This document shows positions 11,737-23,564 of a stretch of DNA of 64,000 bases, in pieces. The notes beneath the pieces are model-generated. The model saw nothing but the letters and a program-made list of their open reading frames with translations. It was not told the origin of the DNA and ran no database searches. Positions within the stretch are counted from its first letter, which is position 1. The number at the start of each line of letters is the position of its first letter. The stretch is from Salvia splendens. Lineage: Eukaryota > Streptophyta > Magnoliopsida > Lamiales > Lamiaceae. Location of the stretch: positions 9,401,968 through 9,465,967 of the forward strand of contig NC_056051.1 in assembly GCF_004379255.2 (NCBI RefSeq), written 5' to 3'. The position numbers and the translations under genes were made by a program.

Positions 11737-13549
11737 TCAATTCGGGGTCTGGCCCCCTCGGGAGCCAGACTTGGGCGGCACGGCCTGTTGGGTTACTTTA
11801 GCTTTCTTTCTTGCCGGTGACTCCGGCTTCTCTGTCATCTCTTCTGTCTGTCTGGGTACGGTCTTCTTCAAGGTCACGGGTCTAGTCGAAGACGGGGTGG
11901 TTAGAGGCTTGGTGGCTTGTGGCGGCTTCTGGATAGATAGATTTCCTGGACCTAGCGCCTTGGATCCGCCACTAGGTGCACGAAGTGACTTTGGCGCGTC
12001 TGAGAATTTCTCGCGCAACCACTTCATCATTAAAGAGATGGCCTCTCCCATCCTATCAGCGTGTCTCTATGACGCTGCCACCAGATCAGTGATGCGCCAC
12101 TTTAAGGCCAAGACCTCCTCTCTGTCATCCCGATCTCTCTTTTCATCTCGTTTACCTCTGTTCTCATTCCGGCGACCTCTTTCCGTACTCTCTCAATCTC
12201 AACATTGTCCTTTCCTTTACCCCGTGGAGCCACGATCTCTTCTCTCACCATTTTAATTTCGGATCTCATCCATCCAACCTCCGTTCTCATTTCTATCACT
12301 TCAATCCCGCTACCTGCTTCCACACTCGCTGCTTCCTGTTTCACCTGCACATCTGACTTGCCAACTTCGTAAAAACAGACCTCCTTCCCCTGCGTGATTA
12401 ACAGCCCCTTGTTCAAGAAGTAATCCATGTTGAAGACCTCCGGGGGTAGACACATCTTCACTTCCCGGCAAGACTTGTGGATCCTCATGATCACATTGCG
12501 CTACAAAAAGCCACCAGAAGATGGCATGGGTATAGGTACCTGGAAGGGTTGGCAGTTACTTGGTGGCAAGCTTGGGCTAACCAGTAGCCCAAGTGGACAC
12601 GCACTCTCGTGGCCATACACCAAGTAAAGTACAAGTCGGGGGTTGTCAAGGCGTTGTTGGCGGTGCCCATCAGATTGTAGCTAATGAATGTCTGGGCAAA
12701 CCTCAGGATCCTGTTCTCGATATGGTAGGCTTTCGAAAAGCTGGTCTTGAACTGACCCACCCTTGGATGAGTCACAAACTCTCATGCACTCTGTGTCTTG
12801 AAACCTGGCGTGAACTTCGGCGGACCAATCATTCTCTCGTTCCATAAACCTTCGTCGTCCTCTGTGCGCGTCAGCAGACTCATCCGTAGAGTCCATTCAT
12901 GGATGGTCATCACATGCTCTTCATTGAAGAGGTGGAAGTTGATGGACTCGGCATCCAAGTCAGTGGTGGACTTAAAACGAAAGGTCGAAAAGAATTCTCG
13001 TGCCAAATCTATTGGAACTTCGGAGGTGCTGTGCTTAAGCAACCAGTCAAAACCGATTGCGTCGATGTACGCTCAGAATTCATCGTTGCTCGAGATCTCC
13101 TTAAGCTCGGCAGAATCGTACATTTTCCCGGATTTAGCATACTTTCCCACGGCACTCTTTTCCTTATATATTGTTGTGCGTTTTGGGTCTGTGAACTTTC
13201 TCATCTTGTCCAGCAGCTCCTTGGTGATCCAGATTTCTGTCGGCTCGAAGTTGAGCTCTTCTTGATGTTCCTTTTCAGAGTCGCTGGACCCATCAGGGCT
13301 TCCGGGCTCAGCAGCGTACGGTACCTTAGCAGGCGGAGGGAGAGAGGGTTCAACGGACTTCCCTTTTTCTTTCTTGGTCGAGGAAGGAGCAATCTGTTTC
13401 CCTTTCCTTTTCCTCTCGACCGCGTGGCGGCGCTCCTCCTCGTCGCTCTCCCCATCGCTAGGTCTAGGAGAGATTACCTGCTCAGGGGCTGCGGTCTCTA
13501 GAGCCAGCGACCCTTCTTCGGGTCTTGGGTATGACAGTATCAAAATCAT
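11737..13549 (-). pseudogene. ATHILA-type third ORF (env-position ORF) of element 2, broken
   Basis: Downstream of pol in the place where Athila elements carry their extra ORF. Four open pieces follow in order. 13549-13073 is a charged Ser/Lys/Glu-rich N-terminus. 13042-12782 is an ATHILA-ORF-1-like core (FFSTFRF, INFHLFNEEHVMTIHEW). 12775-12491 has DLYFTWCM and HLGYWLAQACHQVTANPS. 12494-11737 has a coiled-coil stretch rich in Glu/Met/Lys (EVGWMRSEIKMVREEI) and a basic Pro/Lys tail. Stops or shifts lie between the pieces. The same core is seen in element 3 (KLHIGFWTAYTCHLIATHPA). The function of this ORF is unknown; the envelope idea rests only on its position. No transmembrane or signal segment is evident. 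Confidence 0.7.
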
Positions 13550-13753
13550 GCCTAAGGAGTCTGGTTCTCCGAAAATATTTTTGGAAGATTGTTTTTTTTC
13601 ATTTGTTTGGATTTTTTTCTTGAACTAAAGAAAACAATTAAATATTTACAAATTGTGTTCAAGTGTTCTCAAGATTCCCTAGGTCAGGTCATGGTAAAAC
13701 TTCTTGGATACTGGACCTAGGAAATCTCTAAGAACACTCACTTCCCAGACTGA

Positions 13754-15166
13754 TTAGACGATATCAGGGAGTGCGCGTAATGGCATTTCTTCCACTACAC
13801 ACATCTCCGAGTTATCCCTAAATACCTTCACGCGATGACCGTTGACAAGAAAAGGAGTCGAGTTTGAAGTACTTCCCTGGATCTCTACTGCTCCATTTGC
13901 ACGAAGACTCACAATAGTGTATGGTCCAGTCCATTTGGACTTCAGCTTACTAGGCATCAACTTTAGGCGGGATTGGAATAGGAGAACTTTTTGACCTACT
14001 CTCAATTCTTTGACCCGTAGGTTCTTATCATGCCAGAGTCTTGTTTTCTCTTTGTACCACAATGTCGATTCATATGACTCCAGCCTTAACTCCTCCAACT
14101 CCTGCAGCTGCAATTTTCTCTCTTCCTCACAGGACTCGGGTCTCATGTTAATCTCCTTGACCGCCCAATATACTCGGTATTCTAATCCCACGGGCAAGTG
14201 ACATATTTTTCCGAACACAAGCCTATAAGGTGACATCCCAATAGGCGTCTTGTACGCTGTCCTGTAAGCCCATAGTGCATCTCCAAGCCTCTTACTCCAG
14301 TCCTTCCTAGACGGATTAACCGTCTTCTCCAGTATCACCTTTATCTCCCTGTTGGAGATCTCTGCTTGCCCATTTGATTGAGGGTGGTATGGTGTGGAAA
14401 GGCGATGGTGAACTTCGTACTTTCTCATTAGAGCTTCAATAGTCCGGTTACGGAAATGCATCCCATTGTCAGATATTATAGCTCTGGGCACTCCGTACCT
14501 GTTAAAAATGTTAGCCTTAAGGAATTTCGCTACCTCTTTGGCTTCACAAGATGTGGTCGCCTTGGCCTCTATCCACTTTGAAACATAAACAACAGCCACA
14601 AGTATGTATGCGTTCCCGTATGAAGACGGAAATGGACCCATGAAGTCCATTCCCCAGACATCGAAGATCTCACACACAATCACTGGAACTTGTGGCATTT
14701 CGTCCCTCCTGGAGATTCCCCCGGTCTGTTGACACCTCTCACAGTTCTGACAAAACTCGAAAGCATCTTTATACAATGTAGGCCAGTAAAAACCGCTATC
14801 TAACACCTTCCTTGCGGTCTTCCTAGGTCCAAAGTGACCTCCACAAGCTAGGGCATGGCAATGATTTAGTACATCCCTCTGTTCCCACTCCGGGATACAC
14901 CTCCGGATTACTTGGTCAGCTCCCATTCTCCACAAATACGGATCGTCCCAGAAATAATACTTGGCTTGGCTTTTGAGCTTCATTCTCTGGGCCCAGGAGA
15001 TTTCCTGCGAACTAGGCACCTCTCCAGTGACCAAGTAATTTGCCAGGTCTGCGAACCATGGCTCATTGTTTAGATGACATTTACCTTTCTCAGAATCTCC
15101 TGGACCTGTTAACGCCATGATTTTTTCCCAATTGATAGGTCTAGGAAATTCCCCTAAATAATACAA
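13754..15166 (-). pseudogene. Integrase of element 2 (open frame in a dead pol)
   Basis: A 470-codon open frame. It has the HHCC zinc-binding region (HCHALACGGHFG ... FCQNCERC), then the integrase core with Asp in WGMDFMGPF, Asp in AIISDNGMHF and Glu in QSNGQAEISNREIK, then a C-terminal domain with WTGPYTIVSL. These are the canonical DDE integrase features of Ty3/gypsy Athila elements. The enzyme would insert element cDNA into host DNA. It is out of frame with the RNase H part upstream (shift near 15195), so it is not expressed as part of an intact polyprotein. The start given is only the first in-frame ATG. Confidence 0.85.
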
Positions 15167-15962
15167 ATGTTCCTCGGGGAATGCATCTGGTATTGCTTCC
15201 TTGTCTCCCCTTGAAAAATACGACTAAGGTGGTCAGCCACCTTGTTCTCAGTTCCTTTCTTATCCTTAACCTCCCAATCAAATTCTTGTAAAAGTAACAC
15301 CCAACGGATTAATCTTGGTTTAGACTCCTTCTTCGCCAGCAGGTACTTAATGGCCGCGTGGTCGGTGAAAACGATCACCTTCGACCCCAGCAAGTACGGG
15401 AAAAATTCTCAAATGAATATACCACCGCCAGCATTTCTTTTTCGGTGGTGTCATAGTTCTTCTAGGCTTGATTTAGCGTCTTGGATGCATAAAAAATCAC
15501 GTAGCTTTTCTCATCAACTCTTTGACCTAGCACCGCTTCCACGACATAGTCGCTTGCGTTACACATGATTTCAAAAGGTAGATTTCAGTCGGGCGCTCTA
15601 ATAATGGGAGCAGAAACTAACCTATCCTTCAACAACTGAAAAGCTTTTTTGCACTCCTCATTGAAAACAAACTCCACATCGTTATGCAATAAGTGAGTGA
15701 GTGGTTGAGCGATCCTTGTGAAGTCCTTTATAAACCTCCTATAGAATCCTGCGTGCCCTAGGAATCCTCTCACCTCTTTCTGATTCGTCGGGTAAGGCAG
15801 TTTTGAGATAACATCAAATTTTGCTTGATCTACTTGTATGCCTCTTTCTGACACCACATGCCCTAGGACAATTCCCTCAGGGACCATAAAGTGGCATTTC
15901 TCAAAATTCAAAACCAAATGCTTCTCCTGGCACCTCCTCAGCACTATATCTAAACTTGTCAA
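15154..15962 (-). pseudogene. RT thumb and RNase H of element 2, broken
   Basis: 15962-15585 has the end of reverse transcriptase (CHFMVPEGIVLGHVVSERGI, GFLGHAGFYRRFIKDF). RNase H follows with at least two nonsense codons (a TGA in place of Trp after RAPD near 15588, and a TAG in place of Gln near 15465) and a frameshift near 15390. The RNase H end [17 protein letters not shown] ... ADHLSRI is in 15393-15154. RT and integrase lie on either side, so the domain order PR-RT-RH-INT is as expected for Ty3/gypsy. Confidence 0.8.
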
Positions 15963-15969
15963 ACACGAG

Positions 15970-16935
15970 TCAAATGAATTCCCCGTACATAGTGAAGTCG
16001 TCCATAAAAATCTCGATGCAATCTTCCAGGAGATCCGAGAAGATACTCAATATACACCGCTGAAAAGTACCTGGCGCATTGCACAGGCCAAACGGCATCC
16101 TTCTGTAAGCATACGTTCCAAAGGGACACGTGAAAGTTGTCTTCTCCTGATCCTCGGGATCCACATAGATTTGAAAATACCCACTATATCCATCCAGGAA
16201 ACAAAAATATTGTTTGCCCGCCAACCTTTCCAACATCTGGTCATTGAATGGTAATGGGAAGTGATACTTCTTGGTAGCCTCGTTCAGCTTCCGATAGTCA
16301 ATACACATCCTCCACCCAGTAACAAGTCGAGTAGGGACCAACTCATTTTTATCGTTCTTAACCACCTGTATTCCTGACTTCTTTGGTACCATATGTATTG
16401 GACTAACCCATTCACTGTCTGGTATGGAATATATGATTCCTAGGGATAGCAATTTCAATACTTCCTTCAGCACTTCTTCCCTCATGTTCGGATTCAACTT
16501 GCGTTGTGGGTCCCTACAGGCTTTTGCTCCTTCTTCTAGGCGAATGTGATGCATGCACAGATCTGGACTGATCCCAACCAAGTCAGAGAGTGTCCACCCA
16601 ATAGCCTTCTTGTTTCTCCTGATTACATTCAGCAATTCCTCTTCTTGTCCCTCGGTCAAGCTGCTGTTAATAATCACCGGGAAATTTTCATTCTCCTCCA
16701 GATACGCATACTTGAGCCCAGGTGGAAGCGTTTTCAACTCTTTCTTGGGAACATCTTTTTCCTGGGGCAAGGGACTTTTCTCTGTCGGCTCAGTTGTTAT
16801 TCCTTTCTTAGACTCAGTAGAACTGTCCACGCTCGCTACATAAGGTGCCTTCTTTGATCTGGCTAGCTCCGGGTTCGTACGGAATTCCAGAATCGCTTCA
16901 GCTAGCTCATCATCTGATAACTCACTCGTGTTCAT
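15970..16935 (-). pseudogene. Reverse transcriptase of element 2, N-terminal part
   Basis: A 321-codon frame with the RT fingers/palm: LGIIYSIPDSEWVSPIHMVPK, WRMCIDYRKLNEATKK, FCFLDGYSGYFQI, MPFGLCNAPGTFQRC and the catalytic IEIFMDDF (15984-16010 region), a variant of YxDD usual in Athila. A single-base shift near 15975 separates it from the rest of RT. The usual Athila Tyr/Phe-x-Asp-Asp aspartates are kept. RT copies element RNA into DNA in virus-like particles. Confidence 0.85.
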
Positions 16936-17001
16936 TGCTTGACACCAACTAGCTACTTCTCTATCAATGTCATGACTTATTTCGGAATTCTCGATCTGTT
17001 C

Positions 17002-19792
17002 CTACATTAACTCTGTCTCAAGATATTCTTGGACTAAGGGGTTAATAACATCTATAGCATGCAAATTTTCAACGTCAAGAGGTTTTTTCATTGCCTCATC
17101 TATGCTGAATGTATATTTCTCCCCATTATAATCAAGGTAGATGGTACCATCAAAAACATCAATGATAGTCTTAGCGGTACGCAGGAAAGGTCTCCCTAAA
17201 AGTACTCCACCAGACTCTGCAGAATCATTATCACTCATTCTAATCACATGGAAATCTGCTGGGTACAAGAAGTATGTACCTTTACTATCACGTTCTCAAG
17301 CACTCCTTCAGGAAAATGCATGACATGTCTGCCAATTGGATCACAACTTTGGTGCCCACCATGCCTACCACTACTAACTTCTTGTATATAGACAGTGGTA
17401 ACACATTTATGGATGCACCTAAATCACACATAGCATGCTCGATTTTTACATCACCAATAGAGATGGGTAAGGTAAACATACCTGGATCATTGCATTTCGA
17501 AGGCATCCTCCACTTTTGAATCACTGCAGAGATGTTCTCGCCGATCAAAATTTTCCCACTAGGTCTAGCCTTCCCAGCTATAAATTCCTTGATGAACTTG
17601 CTAAACACCGGAAATTTCAAAGCCTGTAAGAATGGTAGATTAATCTCCAATTTCCCAAAAATATCCATGAAATCCACCGGCTCTTCCTTCTTCTTCTTAG
17701 CTTCCCCCCGGCTTGGGAAAGGCTTCAGTCGCTTCCATGCTCCAATAGAGCTTTCAGCTGAGAATTCTCCAGTTTCCTCCCTTACTGCCTCGTTCTCCAA
17801 CTCCTGCTCTGGATCGAGGAAAAATGGTTCAGTTGACTTAGGCAGGGGTTTCTCCAAATCTCCTGTTTCAAGGTCATCCTTGACCAAGGAATTTTCTCCC
17901 TCCAAGTTCCTGGATCTAGGAATTGTATCCTCGTACTTCTTGTCTTCCTTGGAACCTGTCGCTTCCTTCGTTCTTACCACTGGCCCGTCATATCCTTTCC
18001 CAGATCTCAAGGTAATCTGACTTATATTTGCTCTATCCGGTGGCCTTACTGAGGCGGGAATCTTTCCTTCATTTCCCCTCATATCACTCAGAGAAGTGGC
18101 TATCTGCGATAATTGCTTGGCCAGCATATCCACGGCCGCCTTTTGCTCCTGTTGAGCATCTTGAAGCTTGTGCACTACGTCATTGTTTGATTGCAGGTTG
18201 TTTTGCATATGTTGCTGAGAACTGACGAGATCGTGCACCATATCATTGATACTCTTTTGTGGCTTTGGCGGCTGACTGGGTCCTGGCCCTATATTAAGAG
18301 TCGGTCCACTCATCTGATTCTGACGAGCGTTTCCTTGACCTCCTGAAGAGTTGTTGTATTGATTTCCTTGACCCTGGTAATTATTCTGAAAATTCCTTTG
18401 GTGCGGTGGTACATATGAGTTCCCTAGATTGTTCTGATTTCTGTTTTCCCATCTCGAGTGGTCTCCTTGGTTCCGATTGATCCAGCTGCCCTGCCCCTCT
18501 TGATTCATTCTTGACCAGTTACCTTGTCTTTCGGGCTGAGGTGCAAACTGCTGACTTTGTTGTGGTGCTGGCTGATTCTGCTCATTGTCAGTCCATCTGA
18601 AATTTGGATGGTTTCTCCAGGGCGCATCTCTCTGTCTCCCTGGATTCCAGCTCCCATCGGGATTCCAACTTCCCATTGCATTGACCTTGGCCTGATAATC
18701 TCCTTCCTGGGTCCCGTAATATTGCTGAATTTGATTATCTCCTGGACCCGGAGATTTCTCCTTCCCTTGTGAAACTGGTGAATTAGTTTTTTCAATTGCG
18801 TTCAATAGAGCTTTCTTGAGCCTGTCAATCCTTGCTTCTACCTTATCATCTTCTTACTCTCTCACAACATGCACCGATCCTCTCCTCACTGCATTTCTAG
18901 GGTTATCGTACGCCTTCTTAGCGTCGATCAACTTCCCCAGGATTTCTCTTGCCTCACTTCCCCTCTTCCTTGTGAAATTCCCCCCACTCGAGGAGTTCAT
19001 TAAGTCCTTTGACTCAGGAGTTGCCCCTTCGTAAAACAGAGAGTAGGTCTCTGCCTCTATCATTCGGTGATTCGGGCATGCATCCAACAATCCCTTGAAT
19101 CTCGACCAATACTAACTCAAGGATTCATCGTAATCTTGCTTACACTCTATTATTTCTTTTTTCAATGCATTCGTCTTATTGGATGGGAAGAAATAATCTA
19201 AGAATTCCAACTTGAAGTCCCTCCATGTGCGGATAGAATCCGGGGGCAACCTCAATAACCACGTATTAGCTTCCCCCTTCAAGGTAAACGGAATTGCCCG
19301 TAGGCGATAATCCTCTTCTGTTGCTTCATTCGGCCTCTTCTGAATACCACACAACCTACTGAATTCATTTAAGAATTCATACGGACACTCATTTCTGCGC
19401 CCAGAGAACGTTGGCAAGATGCCGAGTACGTTTGTCTTGATCTCAATAGTCCTCTGGCGCTGGTTCATTACTATGGCTTGGGCCGGCTTTCCATCTAAAT
19501 AAGCTGTCAGTGACCCTATCTCTAGATCTGGATCTACCACTTGCGCCATGACTACTTCCTCTGCTTCCCCTGTTTCTGACTTTGTTTCTGATTCGGGTGG
19601 TGACTCTGGATCTTAGCGTCCTGACGACGTCCAAGATTCGTTGCTAGTAAATTCACTCGGAAACGGATCTCCCGTGGTGAACCCTGATCTGGTGGTCACA
19701 GTAGAGACTGTATCCTTAACCTGCCAATTAAATTGGTCTTGCTTCCACCCAGATGAGTTGCTCCAGTGGGCAGATCTTGAGTCTCTGCTCAT
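17002..19792 (-). pseudogene. gag-protease of element 2, multiple stops
   Basis: Gag starts at the ATG on 19790-19792, 85 bases after the PBS. In-frame stops occur in the N-terminal part (TAA near 19615), after SLS (TAG in place of CAG, near 19112) and after VRE (TAA in place of CAA, near 18854). The capsid core (FSGRRNECPYEFLNEF, TWRDFKLEFLDYFFPSNK) and an Asn/Gln/Gly-rich segment follow. The retropepsin-like protease has its active-site DLGAS at 17411-17425 with INVLP after it. A shift near 17310 moves to the frame 17268-17002 (GGVLLGRPFLRTAKTIIDV), the C-terminal half of the protease. The decay is old enough to rule out function. Confidence 0.85.
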
Positions 19793-19876
19793 AAACTACA
19801 AATAAAAAAAAGAAAGAAAATAAATCAAAACTATTTACACCACAGACTCTGAACACTAACCAAAGCACGCCATCCA

Positions 19877-19894
19877 TCCCCGGCAACGGCGCCA
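19877..19894 (-). other. Primer-binding site of element 2, tRNA-Asp type
   Basis: On minus it reads TGGCGCCGTTGCCGGGGA, the Athila/Tat tRNA-Asp primer site. It lies two bases from the LTR end at 19897. Confidence 0.9.
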
Positions 19895-19896
19895 TT

Positions 19897-21353
19897 TGAA
19901 GGGTCTTCGATCTGGTAGTAGTGTGGTTTCACACGGAGTAAGCAAGTGTGCACAGAGAAAACTAATGCAAATGCTCGGTCAAGACACCACTCTCCTTAAA
20001 TCCACTGGATCACCAGGTCCAGGAACTCAAGAGAACACAGAGTGTTTTTATCGTTGGACACACTCGACTCCCCTTCAAAAATAAATCCCTCAACCCGAAT
20101 ACTATAAATTAGCATAGGGAAGCGGGGTCGATCCCACGAAGATGGATTCGTGAAGTAGTGCTTAGAGACTCTGGAAACAAGCGGCTGCTGCCACCCAAAA
20201 GGGTTGAGAATTTTAACTACCTCTAGATCTAGGCATGAAATGTAAATGCTAGACCTAAGACACAGAAAATGTAATAGAATCAGACTTCATTACTAAGAGA
20301 CACATTTTACTTCCTAGATTAAGTAAACGACTAGCTAACTAAGACTAGACAGGGAAAATAAAACAGTGGGGACCATGACTCCAAATATAGCAAGTACGGC
20401 TAAAGCTGCAAGTAACAAACTCATGCTCCAACTAACAACGACATGCAATTTCCTAACCGATTCAAGCACGCAAATGGAGAAAACAGAGCATATATCTATA
20501 TTCGAATAGAATATAAAGAATTGGATGCCGGAAGCTTTCTATGAACCGGAAATACATCAGATCTACGTAAACTAGGCGAAATGAAATGAAAACACGTAAA
20601 CTAGACATAAAATTAAATAAATCTTGCTCAGATTCACGTCGGGTGCTTAATCCACTCTGGATCCAAGCGATCCGAACCCAACAGCAGACACAATCGACTC
20701 CATAACTCCGGTTTTCACAGATCTGCTCCGATCAACTCCGAATTCAAACAATCACAGACAACTCCACAACACCAGCGAACTCAACCCTCCGATTCATCCA
20801 CAAACAGACTCCGATCACCCAGATCCAACCACAAACCTGCATAAATTCAGAAAACAACTGCGAAACGCACCCAACTCGAACAATCCAACTCCAAAATTCC
20901 GAAAATCAACATAACAGACGTAACAGAAAATCAAACTTGCATTAAAATAAGAGAATATTCGGCAAAAGCAAACAGAGGTCCGAGCTTCGAACAACGAAGC
21001 TCGGCAAAATCAGCAAAGTATGAAAGTGGAAATTAAATTGTTTCTTCGCCCCCACCGAAGGACAGTGTTACAACCCAATCGAAAATATATGAAAGCTCAA
21101 AGTAAACCCCGGTGCATGACCCCCCTGAATCACCCCACGAAAAGAACCCAAGTGTGTGAAAAGTGAACTAAGCTACAGGTTGTTAGCGAGGCCTCCAACC
21201 GAGAAGATCCCTCCAGCGTGCATGCTTCTGCCTTTTATAGACGCGGACATAGCCTTCTAGAGTCTTCGTAGAAATCTCTATTCTACCCTTCAACTCCGAG
21301 GCTTCCTCCGTCAAGCAATTTTCCGCATAATGTCCACTCATTCGCCTATTTCC
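19897..21353 (-). repeat. 5' LTR of element 2, last ~130 bp missing
   Basis: In element sense its 3' end (TTCA, 19897) adjoins the PBS. The opposite end stops at about 21353, where the 3' LTR continues for another ~133 bp. It has the hairpin at 20980-20988 and 20996-21004, the GGGTCGATCCC core at 20125-20135, a TATA-like CTTTTATAGACG near 21231, and CTAGATCTAGG and CTAGACCTAAG words. It abuts the third ORF of element 3. Confidence 0.8.
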
Positions 21354-22538
21354 TTTCCTTTTTCTTTCTATCTGGTACCTGGCTTCCTCCTCAGCTTGGA
21401 GTAAGGCCTCGTCCTTCTCAGATCCAGCAGACCTTCCTGACTCTGATGTGAGGTTCGGTCCCCCAGCCATTCCTTCCGTTGTCGTGCCCGGTTCGTTCTG
21501 TACTGGAGACACCCCTGTGTCTTCCTGATCAGTAGCTTGAACAAGTTCACCTTCAGCCTTTTTCGGAGTGGCTCGCTCTTCCTCGCTTGCGATCTCTATG
21601 GGGTCCTCCGCCGTGTTCGGTTTGGCCCTGCTGGAGGCCCACTTACCTAAACAACGTTGCGATACCCTCTGCGGCTTGGGCGAGTCTGCCTTGGGGTCTG
21701 CTTTCACCACCAGTTTTCGCCTGACCGGAATTGGCTTTACAACCTGAGGTGCCACTGGGGTGGGTGGCTCTACTTCCGGCTCTGCTATCTCTGTTCCTGC
21801 ATCCTTGGCTTTCGTAGACGCAGTACCTTCCTCTTCTACTTGTACTTTATCATCCCCGGCTTTCACTTGGGGGTCTACTGGTTCTTTTTATTTACTCGGT
21901 ACCTCTCCTTCCCCTCCTACCAACTGGAAAGGTCGGCCTTCCAGTATGGTTCCTGATGTGGCTTTCTCCCTGTTTCCTACTGCCCCCAATGCGAGGTCTA
22001 GACCCTCAGCCATTGGTGCAGTGTCCTCTTCTCTCCGGTTGACCCTGTTCAGAATCGAGTCAAATTCTTCGTCTGTCATGAGGCCTTATTTTCTGGCCGA
22101 TTCATTCAAATCTATTTCCGGCCTTCTCACTTCTTGAAATACCGGTTCCTCCTCGGGCGTCCTCTTTGTACCTTCGCTCCCCTCCGGAGTCGTCTTGCCT
22201 TGGTTCGACTTTTTCTTACGCTCCTCAGAGTCGGAGTCGTAATGTGCGGCGATAGCGTCGAGTTCTGCCGATTCCGGTACTGAATCTGCTGCATGACTTA
22301 CCGGCACAGGCGGAGCTTCGCTGGATGTGGTTCCGACGCCCCCCGTTTGACCAAAACCAGTCAATGCCGCCGTCCAGTCCCTAGTTGGGTCCTGTTGGCG
22401 AAGAAATGCCATCATGGCATCCAAGGAAACCATGGGCAATGGCTGAGCGACGGGTGCTGGTGGGGTTGGCTGTGGTCGTGCCTCCGGGGTTTCTCGGCGG
22501 CTGGGTTTGTTTTTCTTGGCGAATGCCTTCTTACCCAT
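21354..22538 (-). pseudogene. N-terminal half of an Athila-like third ORF, inverted (element 3)
   Basis: The minus-strand frame from the ATG at 22538 begins MGKKAFAKKNKPSRRE and is Pro/Glu/Ser/Lys-rich (MVSLDAMMAFLRQQDPTRDW, AIAAHYDSDSEERKKK). Stops interrupt it near 22089 and 21888; the open stretch to 21354 continues (VAPQVVKPIPVRRKLVVK, SEKDEALLQAEEEARYQIER). It then runs into LTR sequence of element 2, so its last residues are LTR-derived. I infer it is the charged N-terminus of an Athila third ORF, because the C-terminal half of such an ORF starts about 110 bp to the right on the opposite strand. No conserved domain is recognised. Confidence 0.5.
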
Positions 22539-22649
22539 GAGCGGAAATTACGATCTAGAAATTAGGGTTGGGAGTCGGCGGAGATGAAAAAGGAATTTTT
22601 CGAGAGAGAGTGTAATTGCAAAATGAGGGTTTGTGAGGGGGAAAAGGTA

Positions 22650-23564
22650 AGTATGGGAGAAGTTATGTGGTGTGCCAAGAAAGGCAGAAAGTTGCACATA
22701 GGGTTCTGGACTGCATACACATGTCACCTCATCGCTACCCACCCAGCACAAAATATTTCCCTCTGCCATGTATTGGGAATCTTTGTGAGAGACAACATCA
22801 CCGTTTCGGAGGACGAAGACTTAACCCCCTTGACGATGGTGGACGCCCCAGGATTGTTTGATACCCCCCAGTTCGTCCGGACGAATACGGTGTACATGAG
22901 GCAAGGCGTGCCACACTTCTATGCGATGGGAGAGGAAGCTGTACCCACTGCTCGGTTAGCAGTAGCTCATGAAGCACTGGCACACGACCAAAGGCAAGAG
23001 GGGATGGAAAAAGCTGTGGAGGAAATAGCGGAGGAATGCAGACAGATAAGGGCAGAAATGATCGGATTGGCATCAGACCAGGAACAGCGTCAAGCCAGAA
23101 TGGAGAAGGCAATGGACGAAGTTAGAGAGGAGAATAAGCAGTTGAAGGCAGAGATGGTCAAGCTAGCGGGAGTAGTGGAACGGATGTTGGAAGGGTCTGC
23201 AGAGCAGAGGACATTGGCTCAGAGGCAAGATGCTATGGAGACGTTAGTGACTATTTTAGGAGAGGAGAACCATCGATTGATCACGGAGATGGGCCGAATG
23301 GCATCCGTGATAGATGAGTTGTTGAAGGAAGTGACCAGCCGGAAGAAGGAACCAGCTACAGGAACAAGCGGCCATGGAGGCCAGGACGGTGAGACCCACC
23401 CACCAGAGACAGTGATAGAAGAGCCCGAGGAAGAGAACGCCGAGGTGCCGGCATAGGCCGAGGAACCGGCGAATGAAAATGAGGATCACACTGGAACGGA
23501 AGAGGAACCCCTGGAAAAGCAGCCTACACCACCTGCCCCACGGAGGAGCAGAAGACTTCGCTAG
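22650..23564 (+). pseudogene. C-terminal half of the Athila third ORF (element 3)
   Basis: The frame is open from 22584, but similarity to the element 2 third ORF starts near 22665 (MWCAKKGRKLHIGFWTAY, then HLIATHPAQNISLCHVLG). A long coiled coil follows with repeated units (EEIAEECRQIRAEM, DEVREENKQLKAEM, TILGEENHRLITEM; about residues 145-260 of the frame). The tail is acidic, then basic. A TAG at about 23454 in place of a likely CAG interrupts it; the frame goes on to a natural-looking end RRSRRLR and TAG at 23562-23564. The product would be a coiled-coil protein of unknown role. Confidence 0.65.

Noticed and set aside
11737..13549. Calling the third ORF a true envelope gene
   Set aside because: No signal peptide, membrane span or fusion-like segment is visible; only position suggests it.
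13201..13628. Plus-strand frames over the third ORF of element 2
   Set aside because: Opposite-strand shadows of the charged ATHILA-type ORF.
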